This document shows positions 15,949 through 24,769 of a stretch of 64,000 nt of DNA, piece by piece (within the stretch, counting starts at the first letter, position 1; every line of letters begins with the position of its first letter). This DNA is from Sphingomonas sp. CL5.1. GTDB taxonomy: Bacteria; Pseudomonadota; Alphaproteobacteria; Sphingomonadales; Sphingomonadaceae. The position numbers and the translations under genes were made by a program. The stretch is from the NCBI RefSeq assembly GCF_013344685.1, contig NZ_CP050137.1, positions 248,001-312,000 on the forward strand, read 5' to 3'. The notes below the pieces were generated by a model that had not been told where the DNA came from, did no database searches, and saw only the letters and a program-made list of their open reading frames with translations.

Positions 15949-18735
15949 ATGAAGACGAGCTATCTGATCGGCGCGGCGCTGATCGCGGTCGCGCCGCCGC
16001 AGGCGGGCGCGGCGCCGGCGGCGGCGATCACGGCAAAGGCGGGCGCGCTCCCCTCGCCGGCGGAAGCGTTCCCGACCGAGCCGGGCAGCGATTATTATCT
16101 CGCCAATTACGACGCCTATGAAAAATATCTGAAGACGCTCGCCGCGCAGTCCGACCGGATGAAGCTGATCGACATCGGCAAGTCCGCCGAGGGGCGCACG
16201 ATGTGGGTGGCGATCGTCTCCTCCCCCGCCAACCTCGCGAAGCTCGACCATTATCGCGAGATCGCGCGCAAGCTCGCCAAGGCGGAAGGGGTGGACGAGG
16301 CGCAGGCGAAGGCGCTCGCCGCCGAGGGCCGCGCGGTGGTGTGGATCGACGCCGGCCTTCACGCCACCGAGACGGTGACGACGCAGAGCCAGATCCATGT
16401 GCTCTACCGGATGCTCACCGGGCAGGACGCCGAGACGAAGCGCCTGCTGGACGACACGATCATCCTGTTCGGCCACGACAATCCCGACGGGCTGCAACTC
16501 GTCGCCGACTGGTACATGCGCAACGCCGATCCGGCGAAGCGCGAGTTCAAATCGCTCCCGCGCCTCTACCAGAAGTATGTCGGCCACGATAACAACCGCG
16601 ACAGCTTCATGGCGCAGATGCCGGAGACGGTGGCGGTCAACCGGATGCTGTTCCGGGAATGGTTCCCGCAGATCATCTTCAACCAGCACCAGACCGGGCC
16701 GGCCGGGATGGTGGTGTTCGTCCCGCCGTTCCGCGATCCGTTCAACTATAATTACTCCCCGATCATCATGACCGAGCTTCAGGAGCTTGGCGCGACGATG
16801 CACAGCCGGCTCGTCTCGGAGGAGAAGGCGGGATCGGGGATGCGCAGCGCCGCGCCTTATTCCACCTGGCATAACGGGATGGAGCGATCGGTCGCCTATT
16901 TCCACAATTCGATCGGCCTGTTGACCGAGATCATCGGCGGTCCGACGCCGGAGAAGATCCCGCTCGTCCCCGACACGCAGCTCGCGCGCAACGACGAGCC
17001 GATGCCGATCGGCCCGCGCGACTGGCATCTGAAAGACAGCCTCGAATACCAATGGTCGCTCGATCGCGCGGTGCTCGACTATGCCTCGCGCAACCGCGAG
17101 CGGCTGCTGATGAACTTCTGGCGCATGGGCCATCAGGCGATCGAGCGCGGCAAGCGCGATAGCTGGACGATCACGCCGAAGGACGTCGACGCGGTGAAGG
17201 CCGCCGCTGGAGACAAGTCGCAGGAAGCGGACGAATATGTGCGCGGCGCGAAGGCGGTCGATCCCCGCCTCTACAAGACGATCCTCAACGATCCGGCCAA
17301 GCGCGATCCGCGCGGCTATATCCTGCCGCCCGACCAGCAGCGCGACATGCCGACGACGATCGCCTTCCTCAACGCGCTGCTGAAGAACGGCGTCGATATC
17401 GAGCGCGCCACCGCGCCCTTCACCGCAGGGGGCAAAAGCTATCCGGCCGGCTCCTATGTGGTGAAGACGGCGCAGGCGTATCGCCCGCACGTGCTCGACA
17501 TGTTCGAGCCGCAGGACCATCCGCACGATGCCGAATATCCCGGCGGCCCGCCCAAGGCGCCCTATGACATCACCGGCTATACGCTGGCGTGGCAGATGGG
17601 CGTGCAGTTCGATCGCGTGCTGGACGGCTTCGACGGGCCGTTCGAGCGCGTCACCGCCGACCTGCTGACCACGCCGCCGGGCAAGGTGATCGGTTCGGGC
17701 AATGCCGGCTGGATCGTCGGGCATGAGGCGAACAACAGCTTCATCCTCACCAACCGGCTGCTCAAGGCCGGCGTGAAGGTGCGATGGCTGACCGGCGCGA
17801 CGAAGGTGGCGGGCAAGGCGCTCGCCCCCGGCGCGATCTGGATTCCCGCCTCGCCCGAGGCGGCGCGGATCGTCGCGGAATCGGCGCCGCTCGGCATCGA
17901 CGCATACCGTATGGCCAAGGCCCCGGCCGGCGCGAATATCGCGCTCCGGCCGGTCCGCGTCGGACTGGTCGATCGCTATGGCGGGGTGATCCCGGCGGGC
18001 TGGACCCGCTGGCTGCTCGAACAGTACGAATTCCCCTTCACGGTCGTCTATCCGAAGGAACTGGACGCCGGGAACCTCAACGCGAAATATGACGTGCTGC
18101 TGTTCGCCGACGGCACCTTCACCGGCCCGCGCGGCGGCCCGTACAAGGCCGGCTACGCCAGCGCCCAGCCGAAGCCGGAGGATATCCCGGCCGAATATCG
18201 CGACTGGCTCGGCAATGCGACGGCGGACAAGACCGCGCCGCAGGTCGAGGCCTTTGCCAAGGCGGGCGGCACCGTCATCACCGTGGGCGGTGCCAACGCG
18301 CTCGCCACCTTGCTCGCGCCGACGATCCAGCCCGCGCTGGTGAAGAAGAAGGCGGACGGCTCGACCGGCGCGCTCGACAGCCGCGATTTCTACATTCCCG
18401 GCTCGCTCGTGCAGGCAAGCGTCGATCCGACCAAGCCGCTCGCCTTCGGCATGACGCCGAAGGTCGATATGTTCTTCGACAAGAACCAGCCCTTCACGCT
18501 CGGCGCGGGGGCGACCTCGATCGCATGGTTCGATTCGGCAACGCCGCTGCGCAGCGGCTGGGCGGTCGGGCAGGACAAGCTCAAGGGGACAGTCGCGATC
18601 GCCGACGCCGATCTCGGGCGCGGCAAGCTGTTCGCGATGGGCACGGAAGTGACGCAGCGCGCGCAGCCTTATGCAACGTTCAAGCTGCTGTTCAACGGCA
18701 TCCTCTACGGCCCAGCGGTCGCGGCGGGACGCTAG
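15949..18735 (+). CDS. Secreted M14-family zinc metallopeptidase
   Basis: A 928-residue protein with an N-terminal signal peptide (to about AGAAPA) and a carboxypeptidase-A-type catalytic domain. Zinc ligands are H138 and E141 in GLHATE and H247 in FNQHQTGP. The motif FGHDNPDG and a substrate-side NNRD segment also fit M14. The last ~450 residues form an additional module containing glutamine-amidotransferase-like stretches (VLLFADGTF, GGTVITVGGANALATLL), seen in large bacterial M14 proteins. It probably trims peptides or amino-acid conjugates in the periplasm, consistent with the nearby receptor and amidohydrolases. A clear terminator follows at 18744-18775, so it is transcribed alone or ends the preceding operon. 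Confidence 0.88.
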   Translation: MKTSYLIGAALIAVAPPQAGAAPAAAITAKAGALPSPAEAFPTEPGSDYYLANYDAYEKYLKTLAAQSDRMKLIDIGKSAEGRTMWVAIVSSPANLAKLDHYREIARKLAKAEGVDEAQAKALAAEGRAVVWIDAGLHATETVTTQSQIHVLYRMLTGQDAETKRLLDDTIILFGHDNPDGLQLVADWYMRNADPAKREFKSLPRLYQKYVGHDNNRDSFMAQMPETVAVNRMLFREWFPQIIFNQHQTGPAGMVVFVPPFRDPFNYNYSPIIMTELQELGATMHSRLVSEEKAGSGMRSAAPYSTWHNGMERSVAYFHNSIGLLTEIIGGPTPEKIPLVPDTQLARNDEPMPIGPRDWHLKDSLEYQWSLDRAVLDYASRNRERLLMNFWRMGHQAIERGKRDSWTITPKDVDAVKAAAGDKSQEADEYVRGAKAVDPRLYKTILNDPAKRDPRGYILPPDQQRDMPTTIAFLNALLKNGVDIERATAPFTAGGKSYPAGSYVVKTAQAYRPHVLDMFEPQDHPHDAEYPGGPPKAPYDITGYTLAWQMGVQFDRVLDGFDGPFERVTADLLTTPPGKVIGSGNAGWIVGHEANNSFILTNRLLKAGVKVRWLTGATKVAGKALAPGAIWIPASPEAARIVAESAPLGIDAYRMAKAPAGANIALRPVRVGLVDRYGGVIPAGWTRWLLEQYEFPFTVVYPKELDAGNLNAKYDVLLFADGTFTGPRGGPYKAGYASAQPKPEDIPAEYRDWLGNATADKTAPQVEAFAKAGGTVITVGGANALATLLAPTIQPALVKKKADGSTGALDSRDFYIPGSLVQASVDPTKPLAFGMTPKVDMFFDKNQPFTLGAGATSIAWFDSATPLRSGWAVGQDKLKGTVAIADADLGRGKLFAMGTEVTQRAQPYATFKLLFNGILYGPAVAAGR

Positions 18736-18743
18736 AACAAGGC

Positions 18744-18775
18744 AAAGCCCTTCCCTATCAGGGGAGGGGCTTTTT
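18744..18775 (+). terminator. Rho-independent terminator after the M14 peptidase gene
   Basis: A 12-base stem, AAAGCCCTTCCC paired with GGGAGGGGCTTT (one G-T pair), with a short loop and ending in a run of five T. It starts 9 bases after the peptidase stop codon. Confidence 0.85.
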
Positions 18776-18806
18776 ACCCGTCGTGCTTCCCGCTACGACC
18801 CCGCCC

Positions 18807-19802
18807 ATGCAATTCTTCTCCGACAATGTGGCGCCGGTGCATCCGGCGGTGTTCGCGGCGATGCAGGCCGCCGATGCGGTCGATTCCGGCTATGACGGGG
18901 ACCGGCTGAGCAAGGCGCTCGACGCGCGTTTCTCCGCGTTGTTCGGGCGCGAGGCGGTGGCGCTGTGGCTGCCGACCGGCACCGTCGCCAATGCGATCGC
19001 GCTGGCGACGATCTGCCCGCCCTATGGCGGGGTGATCTGCCATCATGAGGCACATATCCAGAACGACGAATGCGGCGCGCCGGAATTCTATACCCATGGC
19101 GCGAAGCTGCTGCTCGCCGGCGGCGCGGATGCGAAGATGACGCCGGAGACGGCCGCGGTGGTCGCGGACGCGATTCCGAACGACGTCCACCGCGTGCAGC
19201 CGCGCGCGCTGTCGCTGACCAATGCGACCGAACTCGGCACGGTCTATACGCCCGCCGAGGTGCGGGCGCTGGCCACGCTGGCCGCAACGCGCGGCTGGCG
19301 CGTGCATATGGACGGCGCGCGGCTGGCCAACGCGGCGGTCCATCTCGGCTGCTCCCCGGCCGATCTGACGCGCGGCGTGGACGTGCTGAGCTTCGGCTTC
19401 GTCAAGAACGGCGGGCTGTCGGCGGAGGCGCTGGTGTTCTTCGACCCCGCGCTGGCCGACGACGCGCTGCGGCGGCGCAAGCGCGGTGGGCACCTGCTGT
19501 CGAAGGGCCGCTATCTCGCCGCGCAGATCCACGCGATGCTGGACGGCGACCTGTGGCTCGCCAACGCCCGCGCGGCCAATACGGCGGCGGCGCGGCTGGC
19601 GCGGGCGGCGAGCGGGCGGCTGGTCCATCCGGTCGAGGCGAACGAGCTGTTCCTGCGCATGACGCCCGACGAGGCGGCGGCACTACGCGCCAAGGGTTAC
19701 GGCTTCTACGACTGGAGCGCGGGGGTGATCCGCCTAGTCACCCATTGGGCCAGCCGCCCGGACGAGGTGGACGCGCTGGCGACGGCGATCGCCGCGCTCT
19801 GA
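18807..19802 (+). CDS. Low-specificity L-threonine aldolase / beta-eliminating lyase family
   Basis: A 331-residue fold-type I PLP enzyme that cleaves L-threonine or allo-threonine to glycine and acetaldehyde, or a related beta-hydroxy amino acid. Visible motifs are FFSDNVAPVHPAV at the N-terminus, the substrate/PLP segment LWLPTGTVANAIAL, HMDGARLANA with the conserved aspartate, and the PLP lysine in FGFVKNGG. The ATG at 18807 opens the conserved N-terminus; upstream in-frame codons overlap the terminator. The stop abuts the stop of the convergent yjbQ gene with no gap. A glycine-producing enzyme is notable given the glycine riboswitch at 56.4 kb, but the two are far apart. Confidence 0.85.
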   Translation: MQFFSDNVAPVHPAVFAAMQAADAVDSGYDGDRLSKALDARFSALFGREAVALWLPTGTVANAIALATICPPYGGVICHHEAHIQNDECGAPEFYTHGAKLLLAGGADAKMTPETAAVVADAIPNDVHRVQPRALSLTNATELGTVYTPAEVRALATLAATRGWRVHMDGARLANAAVHLGCSPADLTRGVDVLSFGFVKNGGLSAEALVFFDPALADDALRRRKRGGHLLSKGRYLAAQIHAMLDGDLWLANARAANTAAARLARAASGRLVHPVEANELFLRMTPDEAAALRAKGYGFYDWSAGVIRLVTHWASRPDEVDALATAIAAL

Positions 19803-20225
19803 TTATTCGCCGATCAGATGCGCCGCCACCCGCCGCTGGTGGGGCGCACGGCGATGCTCGAACAGATACACCCCCTGCCACGTCCCCAGGGCGGGCCGAC
19901 CGCCGACCACCGGGATCGACAGGCTGGTCTGGGTGAGCGCGGCGCGGAGATGCGCGGGCATGTCGTCCGGCCCCTCGTCGTCATGTTCGTAATCGGCGCT
20001 CTCCGGCGCGATCCGCGCGAAATAGCGCTCCAGATCGCGCCGCGCGGCGGGGGCGGCGTTCTCCTGCACCAGCAGCGAAGCGGAGGTGTGCCGCACGAAC
20101 AGGGTGAGCAGCCCGGTGGCGATCCCGCTCCCCGCCACCCAGCGGCAGAGCGCGTCGGTGAACGCGTGCAGCCCCTGCCCCGGCGTGTCGATCCGCAATT
20201 CGGTGCTGGCCTGACGCATGACCAT
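19803..20225 (-). CDS. YjbQ/UPF0047 family protein
   Basis: A 140-residue single-domain protein with the family signature HTSASLLVQENA, the segment HDDEGPDDMPAHLRAAL, and LGTWQGVYLFEHR near the C-terminus. The conserved histidines suggest metal or phosphate binding. Family members can show weak thiamine-phosphate synthase activity, but the physiological role is unsettled. The frame extends further upstream, but the conserved domain begins at the ATG at 20225 or 20219. It is convergent with and directly abuts the threonine aldolase gene. Confidence 0.88.
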   Translation of the reverse strand: MVMRQASTELRIDTPGQGLHAFTDALCRWVAGSGIATGLLTLFVRHTSASLLVQENAAPAARRDLERYFARIAPESADYEHDDEGPDDMPAHLRAALTQTSLSIPVVGGRPALGTWQGVYLFEHRRAPHQRRVAAHLIGE

Positions 20226-20265
20226 GGCTTGCCCGAAACCCCGCCTCGACGCTAGGGCGGCGCGC

Positions 20266-21294
20266 ATGACGACGAACTCCACCGGCGCCGGGCGCCTCGA
20301 ACGGCGCATGGCGCGCGGCGCCGCTTTCCTCGGATCGGAAGTCGCGATCCTCGGCGGTGCGATGTCCTGGGTGTCGGAGCGGCATCTGGTCGCGGCGATC
20401 TCCAATGCCGGCGGCTTCGGCGTGATCGCCTGCGGCGCGATGACGCCCGAGCTGCTCGACGCGGAGATCGCGGGCACGAAGGGGCTGACCGGCAAGCCGT
20501 TTGGCGTGAACCTCATCACCATGCACCCGCAACTGACCGAACTGATCGAGGTCTGCGCGAAGCACAAGGTGAGCCATGTCGTCCTCGCCGGCGGCCTGCC
20601 GCCCAAGGGCAGCCTGGAGGCGATCAAGGCGTCCGGCGCGAAATGCATCTGCTTCGCTCCCACGCTGGCGCTGGCGAAGAAGCTGATCCGCTCCGGCGTC
20701 GACGCGCTGGTGATCGAGGGGATGGAGGCCGGCGGGCATATCGGCCCTGTCTCCACCAGCGTGCTGGCGCAGGAGATGCTGCCGGAGATCGCGAACGACG
20801 TGCCCGTGTTCGTCGCCGGCGGGATCGGGCGCGGGCAGGCGATCGCGGGCTATCTCGACATGGGCGCGGCGGGCGTGCAGCTCGGCACGCGCTTCGTCTG
20901 CGCGACCGAGAGCATCGCGCATCCCAACTTCAAGAAGGCGTTCATCCGCGCCAGCGCGCGCGACGCGGTCGCCTCGGTGCAGATCGACCCGCGCCTCCCC
21001 GTCATTCCGGTGCGCGCGCTGAAGAATGCCGGCGGCGAATTGTTCACCCAGAAGCAGCGCGAGGTGGCGCAGGCGCTGGACGAGGGCCGAGTGGCGATGG
21101 CCGAGGCGCAGCTTCAGATCGAGCATTACTGGGCCGGCGCGCTGCGCCGCGCGGTGATCGACGGCGATGTCGAGCATGGCAGCGTGATGGCCGGCCAGTC
21201 GGTCGGCATGGTGACGAAGGAGGAGCCGGTCGCCGACATCATCGCGACGCTGATGGCCGAGGCGGCGCAGGCGCTGGAGAAGAAGGCGGCCTGA
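20266..21294 (+). CDS. NAD(P)H-dependent flavin oxidoreductase (nitronate monooxygenase family)
   Basis: A 342-residue FMN-dependent TIM-barrel enzyme. Diagnostic segments are GGAMSWVSERHLVAAISNAGGFGVIA at the N-terminus (split by the substrate pocket), VIEGMEAGGHIG for the flavin/substrate site, and FVAGGIGRGQAI plus GAAGVQLGTRF for phosphate binding. Family members oxidise propionate-3-nitronate and other nitronates or act as enoyl reductase-like enzymes; the substrate here is unknown. ATG 20266 was chosen over an upstream ATG at 20218 that would overlap yjbQ, with which this gene is divergent. Confidence 0.83.
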   Translation: MTTNSTGAGRLERRMARGAAFLGSEVAILGGAMSWVSERHLVAAISNAGGFGVIACGAMTPELLDAEIAGTKGLTGKPFGVNLITMHPQLTELIEVCAKHKVSHVVLAGGLPPKGSLEAIKASGAKCICFAPTLALAKKLIRSGVDALVIEGMEAGGHIGPVSTSVLAQEMLPEIANDVPVFVAGGIGRGQAIAGYLDMGAAGVQLGTRFVCATESIAHPNFKKAFIRASARDAVASVQIDPRLPVIPVRALKNAGGELFTQKQREVAQALDEGRVAMAEAQLQIEHYWAGALRRAVIDGDVEHGSVMAGQSVGMVTKEEPVADIIATLMAEAAQALEKKAA

Positions 21295-21384
21295 TTCCCG
21301 TTCATTTCCGATCGCTTCGCCGCGCCGGTAACCTTTTGTTAACCATTTGAGTGCCGAATCCCGCGCACAGAGGGAGAAAGCGCC

Positions 21385-22128
21385 ATGAAAAGGGCCGCCA
21401 TATCCGTTGCGACCGCCGCGCTGGCGGTGTCGCTCGCGGGATGCGCCTCGCATCCGAAATCGCAGGTGGCGGCCACCCCGCCGCCGCCGGCCAAGGCCAT
21501 CCCGGCCGCACCGATGCCGGCGGGCGGACGGCCCGGCATGACCATCCCGACGCGGCTGTCGGACGGCAGCTACCTCACCCCCAACCGCAATCTCAGCGCG
21601 GCGGCGGCGATATGGCACCTGCGCGCCGCGCTGAACGTCGCCGCGCTCGCCTGTCGCGGCGCGGAACAGGCGGCGATCGTTCAGGGCTACAACAACCTGC
21701 TCACCCGGCAGAAGGCGGCGTTCGCGCAGGCGCAGGCGACGCTCGCGGCGGAATATCGCGCGACCGGCGGCGACTGGCAGGCGCGCGAGGACGACGCGAT
21801 GACGCGGCTCTACAATTATTTCTCGCAGGATTTCGCACGCGACGCCTTCTGCGCCCGCGCCGCGCAGGTGCTGGGCCAGGCGGACGGCATCGCTCCGGCT
21901 ACGTTCGAGACGTTCGCGGGTGAGCAACTGCCGGCGCTCGACCGGCCGTTCGTCGATTTTTTTCGCGCCTATGACGCATGGCGCACCGGAGAGGCGACGC
22001 GGCCGGTGATCGCCTATGCCGCCCCCGCCCCGGTGCCGGTCGCGGCGAGGCCGGCGAAGGTCGCCAAGCCGCCCCGCCTGCGCGTCGACATGAGCGCATT
22101 GCAGGATCAATCGCTCGCCGGCGGCTGA
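21385..22128 (+). CDS. Hypothetical lipoprotein
   Basis: A 247-residue protein with a lipoprotein signal peptide and lipobox LAGC (about residues 17-20), followed by a Pro/Ala-rich linker. The mature part is alpha-helical in composition and has paired cysteines (LACRG and AFCARAAQ), with no recognisable catalytic motif. It ends in a Lys/Pro/Arg-rich tail. It lies directly upstream of the ybgC-tol cluster on the same strand, so an envelope role is plausible, but no function can be assigned. A GAGGGAGAAAG Shine-Dalgarno supports the start. Confidence 0.75.
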   Translation: MKRAAISVATAALAVSLAGCASHPKSQVAATPPPPAKAIPAAPMPAGGRPGMTIPTRLSDGSYLTPNRNLSAAAAIWHLRAALNVAALACRGAEQAAIVQGYNNLLTRQKAAFAQAQATLAAEYRATGGDWQAREDDAMTRLYNYFSQDFARDAFCARAAQVLGQADGIAPATFETFAGEQLPALDRPFVDFFRAYDAWRTGEATRPVIAYAAPAPVPVAARPAKVAKPPRLRVDMSALQDQSLAGG

Positions 22129-22182
22129 TCCAGCCCGCGTGGGGGTTACACAAGCCGCGAGGTTCGGTTAACAGCCCAAGGC

Positions 22183-22647
22183 ATGACGACCGGCCGGGAC
22201 CAACCCGTCGAGGGGCGCTTCGACGGGTCGACACATCGCTTCCCCGTGCGGGTCTATTTCGAGGACACCGACCTGTCGGGCGTCGTCTATCACGCCAATT
22301 ACCTGCGCTTCATGGAGCGCGCGCGATCGGACATGCTGCGGCTCGCCGGAGTCGACCAGCGCGCCGCGCACGAGGCGGGTGATGGCGCCTATGCCGTCGC
22401 CAGCCTCACGATCCGCTACGCCGCGCCCGCCCGGCTCGACGATGCGCTGATCGTGGAGACGGAAGTCACCGAAGTGCGCGCCGCATCGGTATCCATTCAT
22501 CAGAGAGTCATGCGCGGCGATATCTTGCTGGCCGAGGCGGACGTCGTCGCGGCGCTGGTCGCTCCTTCCGGGCGGCCGCGGCGGCAGCCGGGTGCGTGGA
22601 TCGATCGTTTCAACTCCTTACTGGCCAAGAAGGACCAGACGCCTTGA
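22183..22647 (+). CDS. ybgC: Tol-Pal-associated acyl-CoA thioesterase YbgC
   Basis: A 154-residue hot-dog-fold thioesterase. The catalytic segment FEDTDLSGVVYHANYLRFMERAR contains the conserved aspartate. YbgC hydrolyses short-chain acyl-CoA or acyl-ACP and is usually encoded first in tol-pal operons, as here. Its TGA stop overlaps the TTG start of tolQ (TTGA), implying translational coupling. The N-terminal ~18 residues are less conserved, so a slightly later start is possible. Confidence 0.93.
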   Translation: MTTGRDQPVEGRFDGSTHRFPVRVYFEDTDLSGVVYHANYLRFMERARSDMLRLAGVDQRAAHEAGDGAYAVASLTIRYAAPARLDDALIVETEVTEVRAASVSIHQRVMRGDILLAEADVVAALVAPSGRPRRQPGAWIDRFNSLLAKKDQTP

Positions 22648-23336
22648 ACCTGTTCTTCAATTCCGACGCCGCCACGCTTTCGCCGGTCGCGCTGTTCATC
22701 CAGGCGGATTGGGTGGTGAAGCTGGTGATGCTTGGGCTGCTCGCCGCGAGCATCTGGACCTGGGCGATCATCTTCATGTTCTGGCGTCGCATCGGCCGCA
22801 CCCGGCGCGCGGCCGAGGCGTTCGAGCGCGATTTCTGGAAGGCGGACGATATCGACGCCTTCTACAAGGCGCATGTCGACGACGACCAGCCCGCCGCGAA
22901 GGTGTTCATCGCCGGGGTCGCCGAATGGCGACGATCGACGCAGGGCGCCGCGATCGACCGCGCCGGCACGCGCGAGCGGCTGGCGACGGCGATGGGCGCG
23001 GCGGTGGCAAACGAAATCGACCGCCTGTCGGATCGGCTCAACATCCTCGCGACGGTCGGCTCGGTCGCGCCGTTCGTCGGGCTGTTCGGCACGGTATGGG
23101 GCATCATGCGCAGCTTCACCTCGATCGCCAGCCAGCAGAACACCAGCCTCGCGGTGGTCGCGCCGGGCATCGCGGAGGCGCTGTTCGCCACCGCGATCGG
23201 CCTGTTCGCGGCGATCCCGGCGGTGATCGCGTACAATCGCTTCAGCCACGGCATCAACCGGATCGAGGCGCGGCTGAACCGCTTCGCCGACGGTTTCCAC
23301 GCCACGCTGAGCCGCCAGCTCGATCGCGAGCGCTGA
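22644..23336 (+). CDS. tolQ: Tol-Pal inner-membrane proton channel subunit TolQ
   Basis: A 230-residue inner-membrane protein of the TolQ/ExbB/MotA family. It has a first membrane segment near VVKLVMLGLLAASIWTWAI and two later segments around NILATVGSVAPFVGLFGTVWG and VAPGIAEALFATAIGLFAAIP. With TolR it uses the proton gradient to energise TolA and constrict the outer membrane at division. The most likely start is TTG 22644, overlapping the ybgC stop and giving the usual NLFFNSDAATLS N-terminus; the in-frame ATG 22596 lies inside ybgC. tolR follows 4 bases after the stop. Confidence 0.93.
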   Translation: MNLFFNSDAATLSPVALFIQADWVVKLVMLGLLAASIWTWAIIFMFWRRIGRTRRAAEAFERDFWKADDIDAFYKAHVDDDQPAAKVFIAGVAEWRRSTQGAAIDRAGTRERLATAMGAAVANEIDRLSDRLNILATVGSVAPFVGLFGTVWGIMRSFTSIASQQNTSLAVVAPGIAEALFATAIGLFAAIPAVIAYNRFSHGINRIEARLNRFADGFHATLSRQLDRER

Positions 23337-23340
23337 GCCG

Positions 23341-23775
23341 ATGTCGATGCAACTCCCCTCGCAGCGAAGCGGCCGGCGGCGCGCGCCGATGGCGGACATC
23401 AACGTCACGCCACTGGTCGACGTGATGCTGGTGCTGCTCATCATCTTCATGGTGACGGCGCCGCTGCTGACGGCGGGCGTGCCGGTCAACCTGCCGGACA
23501 GCCGCGCCAAGCCGCTCGACCAGGAGCAGCAGCCGACCGAGATATCGATCGACACGATGGGCCGCATCTTCATCGCCAAGGAGGAGGTGAGCGAGCAGCA
23601 GCTTCCCCAGCGGCTGGAGGCGATCGCCGCGCACGCGCCGGCCGGCGGCCAGCCGCCGCAGGTGTTCCTGCGCGCGGACAAGGCACTGGACTATGGCCGG
23701 GTGATGCGCGTGATGGGCGAGCTGAACCGGGCGGGGCTGAACCGCGTTGCGCTGGTGACGGTCGGCGAGGATTGA
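23341..23775 (+). CDS. tolR: Tol-Pal protein TolR (ExbD family)
   Basis: A 144-residue single-span protein. The family motif MADINVTPLVDVMLVLLIIFMVTAP holds the conserved membrane aspartate (split here as ADINVTPLVDVMLV, then LLIIFMV). The periplasmic part contains a short dimerisation domain ending in GLNRVALVTVGED. It forms the stator unit with TolQ. Spacing to tolQ and tolA is only a few bases, consistent with one operon. Confidence 0.93.
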   Translation: MSMQLPSQRSGRRRAPMADINVTPLVDVMLVLLIIFMVTAPLLTAGVPVNLPDSRAKPLDQEQQPTEISIDTMGRIFIAKEEVSEQQLPQRLEAIAAHAPAGGQPPQVFLRADKALDYGRVMRVMGELNRAGLNRVALVTVGED

Positions 23776-23779
23776 CCTG

Positions 23780-24724
23780 GTGGATCGGGCGGAGAAAATC
23801 GGGCTGGGGCTGGCCGTCGCCGGGCACATCGTGCTGTTCGGCCTGCTGTCGGTCGGCTTCCTCGCCACGCCCAACCCGCTCAAGCTGAAGCAGGAGCCGG
23901 TCGAGGTCAGTCTGGTCAAGGACGTCGGGCTGGAAGCCGCCGCGCCGCAGGCCAAGACCCCGCCGGCCCAGTCGGTCGCCCCCGATCAGGGCGAGCCGGA
24001 GGACGCCGCTCCCCCTGCCCCGGTCGAGGCCGCGCCCGAGCCGAAGCCGGAACCCAAGCCGCAGCCGGCGCCCAGGCCGGAGCCGAAACCCGCCCCGGTA
24101 AAACCCGCGCCGAAGCCGGCTCCCGCGCCCAAGCCGGAACCAAAGCCCCAGCCGAAGCCTAGGAAGGAGCCGCCGGCCGTCGAAAAGACCGCCGCGAAAC
24201 CCGAGCCGAAGAAGCATGAGACGGCCGCGGCCGCCAGGCCGGAGAAGACCCCGCCCGCCAAGGCGCAGGGCACCGGCAAGACGGCCGAGTCCAAGGCGGC
24301 GCGCCCGCGCGGCAGCCGGCTCGGCCCCGACTTCCTCAAGGGGCTGACCAGCGACGCGACCAGATCGACCAGCCAGACGCCGCAGGCCGCGAAGATCGAC
24401 TCCGCCGCGCTCGCCTCGATCGTTCAGGCGATCGCGCGACAGATCCAGCCGTGCGCCGACCGGCAGGTCGATCCCGGCCCCGGCGCGAACGAGATCGTCA
24501 CCACGCTGAACCTCAGGCTCAACCCGGATGGCACGCTCGCCGCCACGCCCACCGTGGTGCGCCAGACGGGGATCAACGACGAGAACCGGCGCTACGCGCA
24601 GCGCGTCCACGATCTGGGCGTCGCCGCGTTCAAGGGCTGCTCGCCGCTGAAGCTGCCGCCGCAATTCTATTCCACGCCAAACGGGGGGTGGAACAACATC
24701 AATTATCAGTGGAAGCTCCGGTGA
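23780..24724 (+). CDS. tolA: TolA-like cell envelope protein
   Basis: A 314-residue protein starting at GTG 23780. It has one N-terminal membrane anchor (LGLAVAGHIVLFGLLSVGFLA), then a long Pro/Lys/Glu/Ala-rich spacer with repeated EPKP and PAPKP units (about residues 45-170), and a C-terminal TolA/TonB-like domain with cysteines in QPCADRQ and KGCSPLKLP. It links TolQR to TolB/Pal across the periplasm. The extended proline-rich spacer replaces the coiled coil of the E. coli protein, as in many alphaproteobacteria. Confidence 0.87.
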   Translation: MDRAEKIGLGLAVAGHIVLFGLLSVGFLATPNPLKLKQEPVEVSLVKDVGLEAAAPQAKTPPAQSVAPDQGEPEDAAPPAPVEAAPEPKPEPKPQPAPRPEPKPAPVKPAPKPAPAPKPEPKPQPKPRKEPPAVEKTAAKPEPKKHETAAAARPEKTPPAKAQGTGKTAESKAARPRGSRLGPDFLKGLTSDATRSTSQTPQAAKIDSAALASIVQAIARQIQPCADRQVDPGPGANEIVTTLNLRLNPDGTLAATPTVVRQTGINDENRRYAQRVHDLGVAAFKGCSPLKLPPQFYSTPNGGWNNINYQWKLR

Positions 24725-24769
24725 TCGCGCCGAGCTTTCGCGAACCAGCCGCGCCGGGAGAAGCGGGGC

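Noticed and set aside
15913-17724. A 603-codon minus-strand frame opposite the M14 peptidase
   Set aside because: Composition is antisense-like and it contains no domain; the plus-strand gene has signal peptide and zinc ligands.
24010-24180. Tandem-like CCGAAGCC/CCGGAACC repeats as a CRISPR or minisatellite
   Set aside because: They encode the Pro/Lys/Glu spacer of TolA; spacing is irregular and coding explains them.
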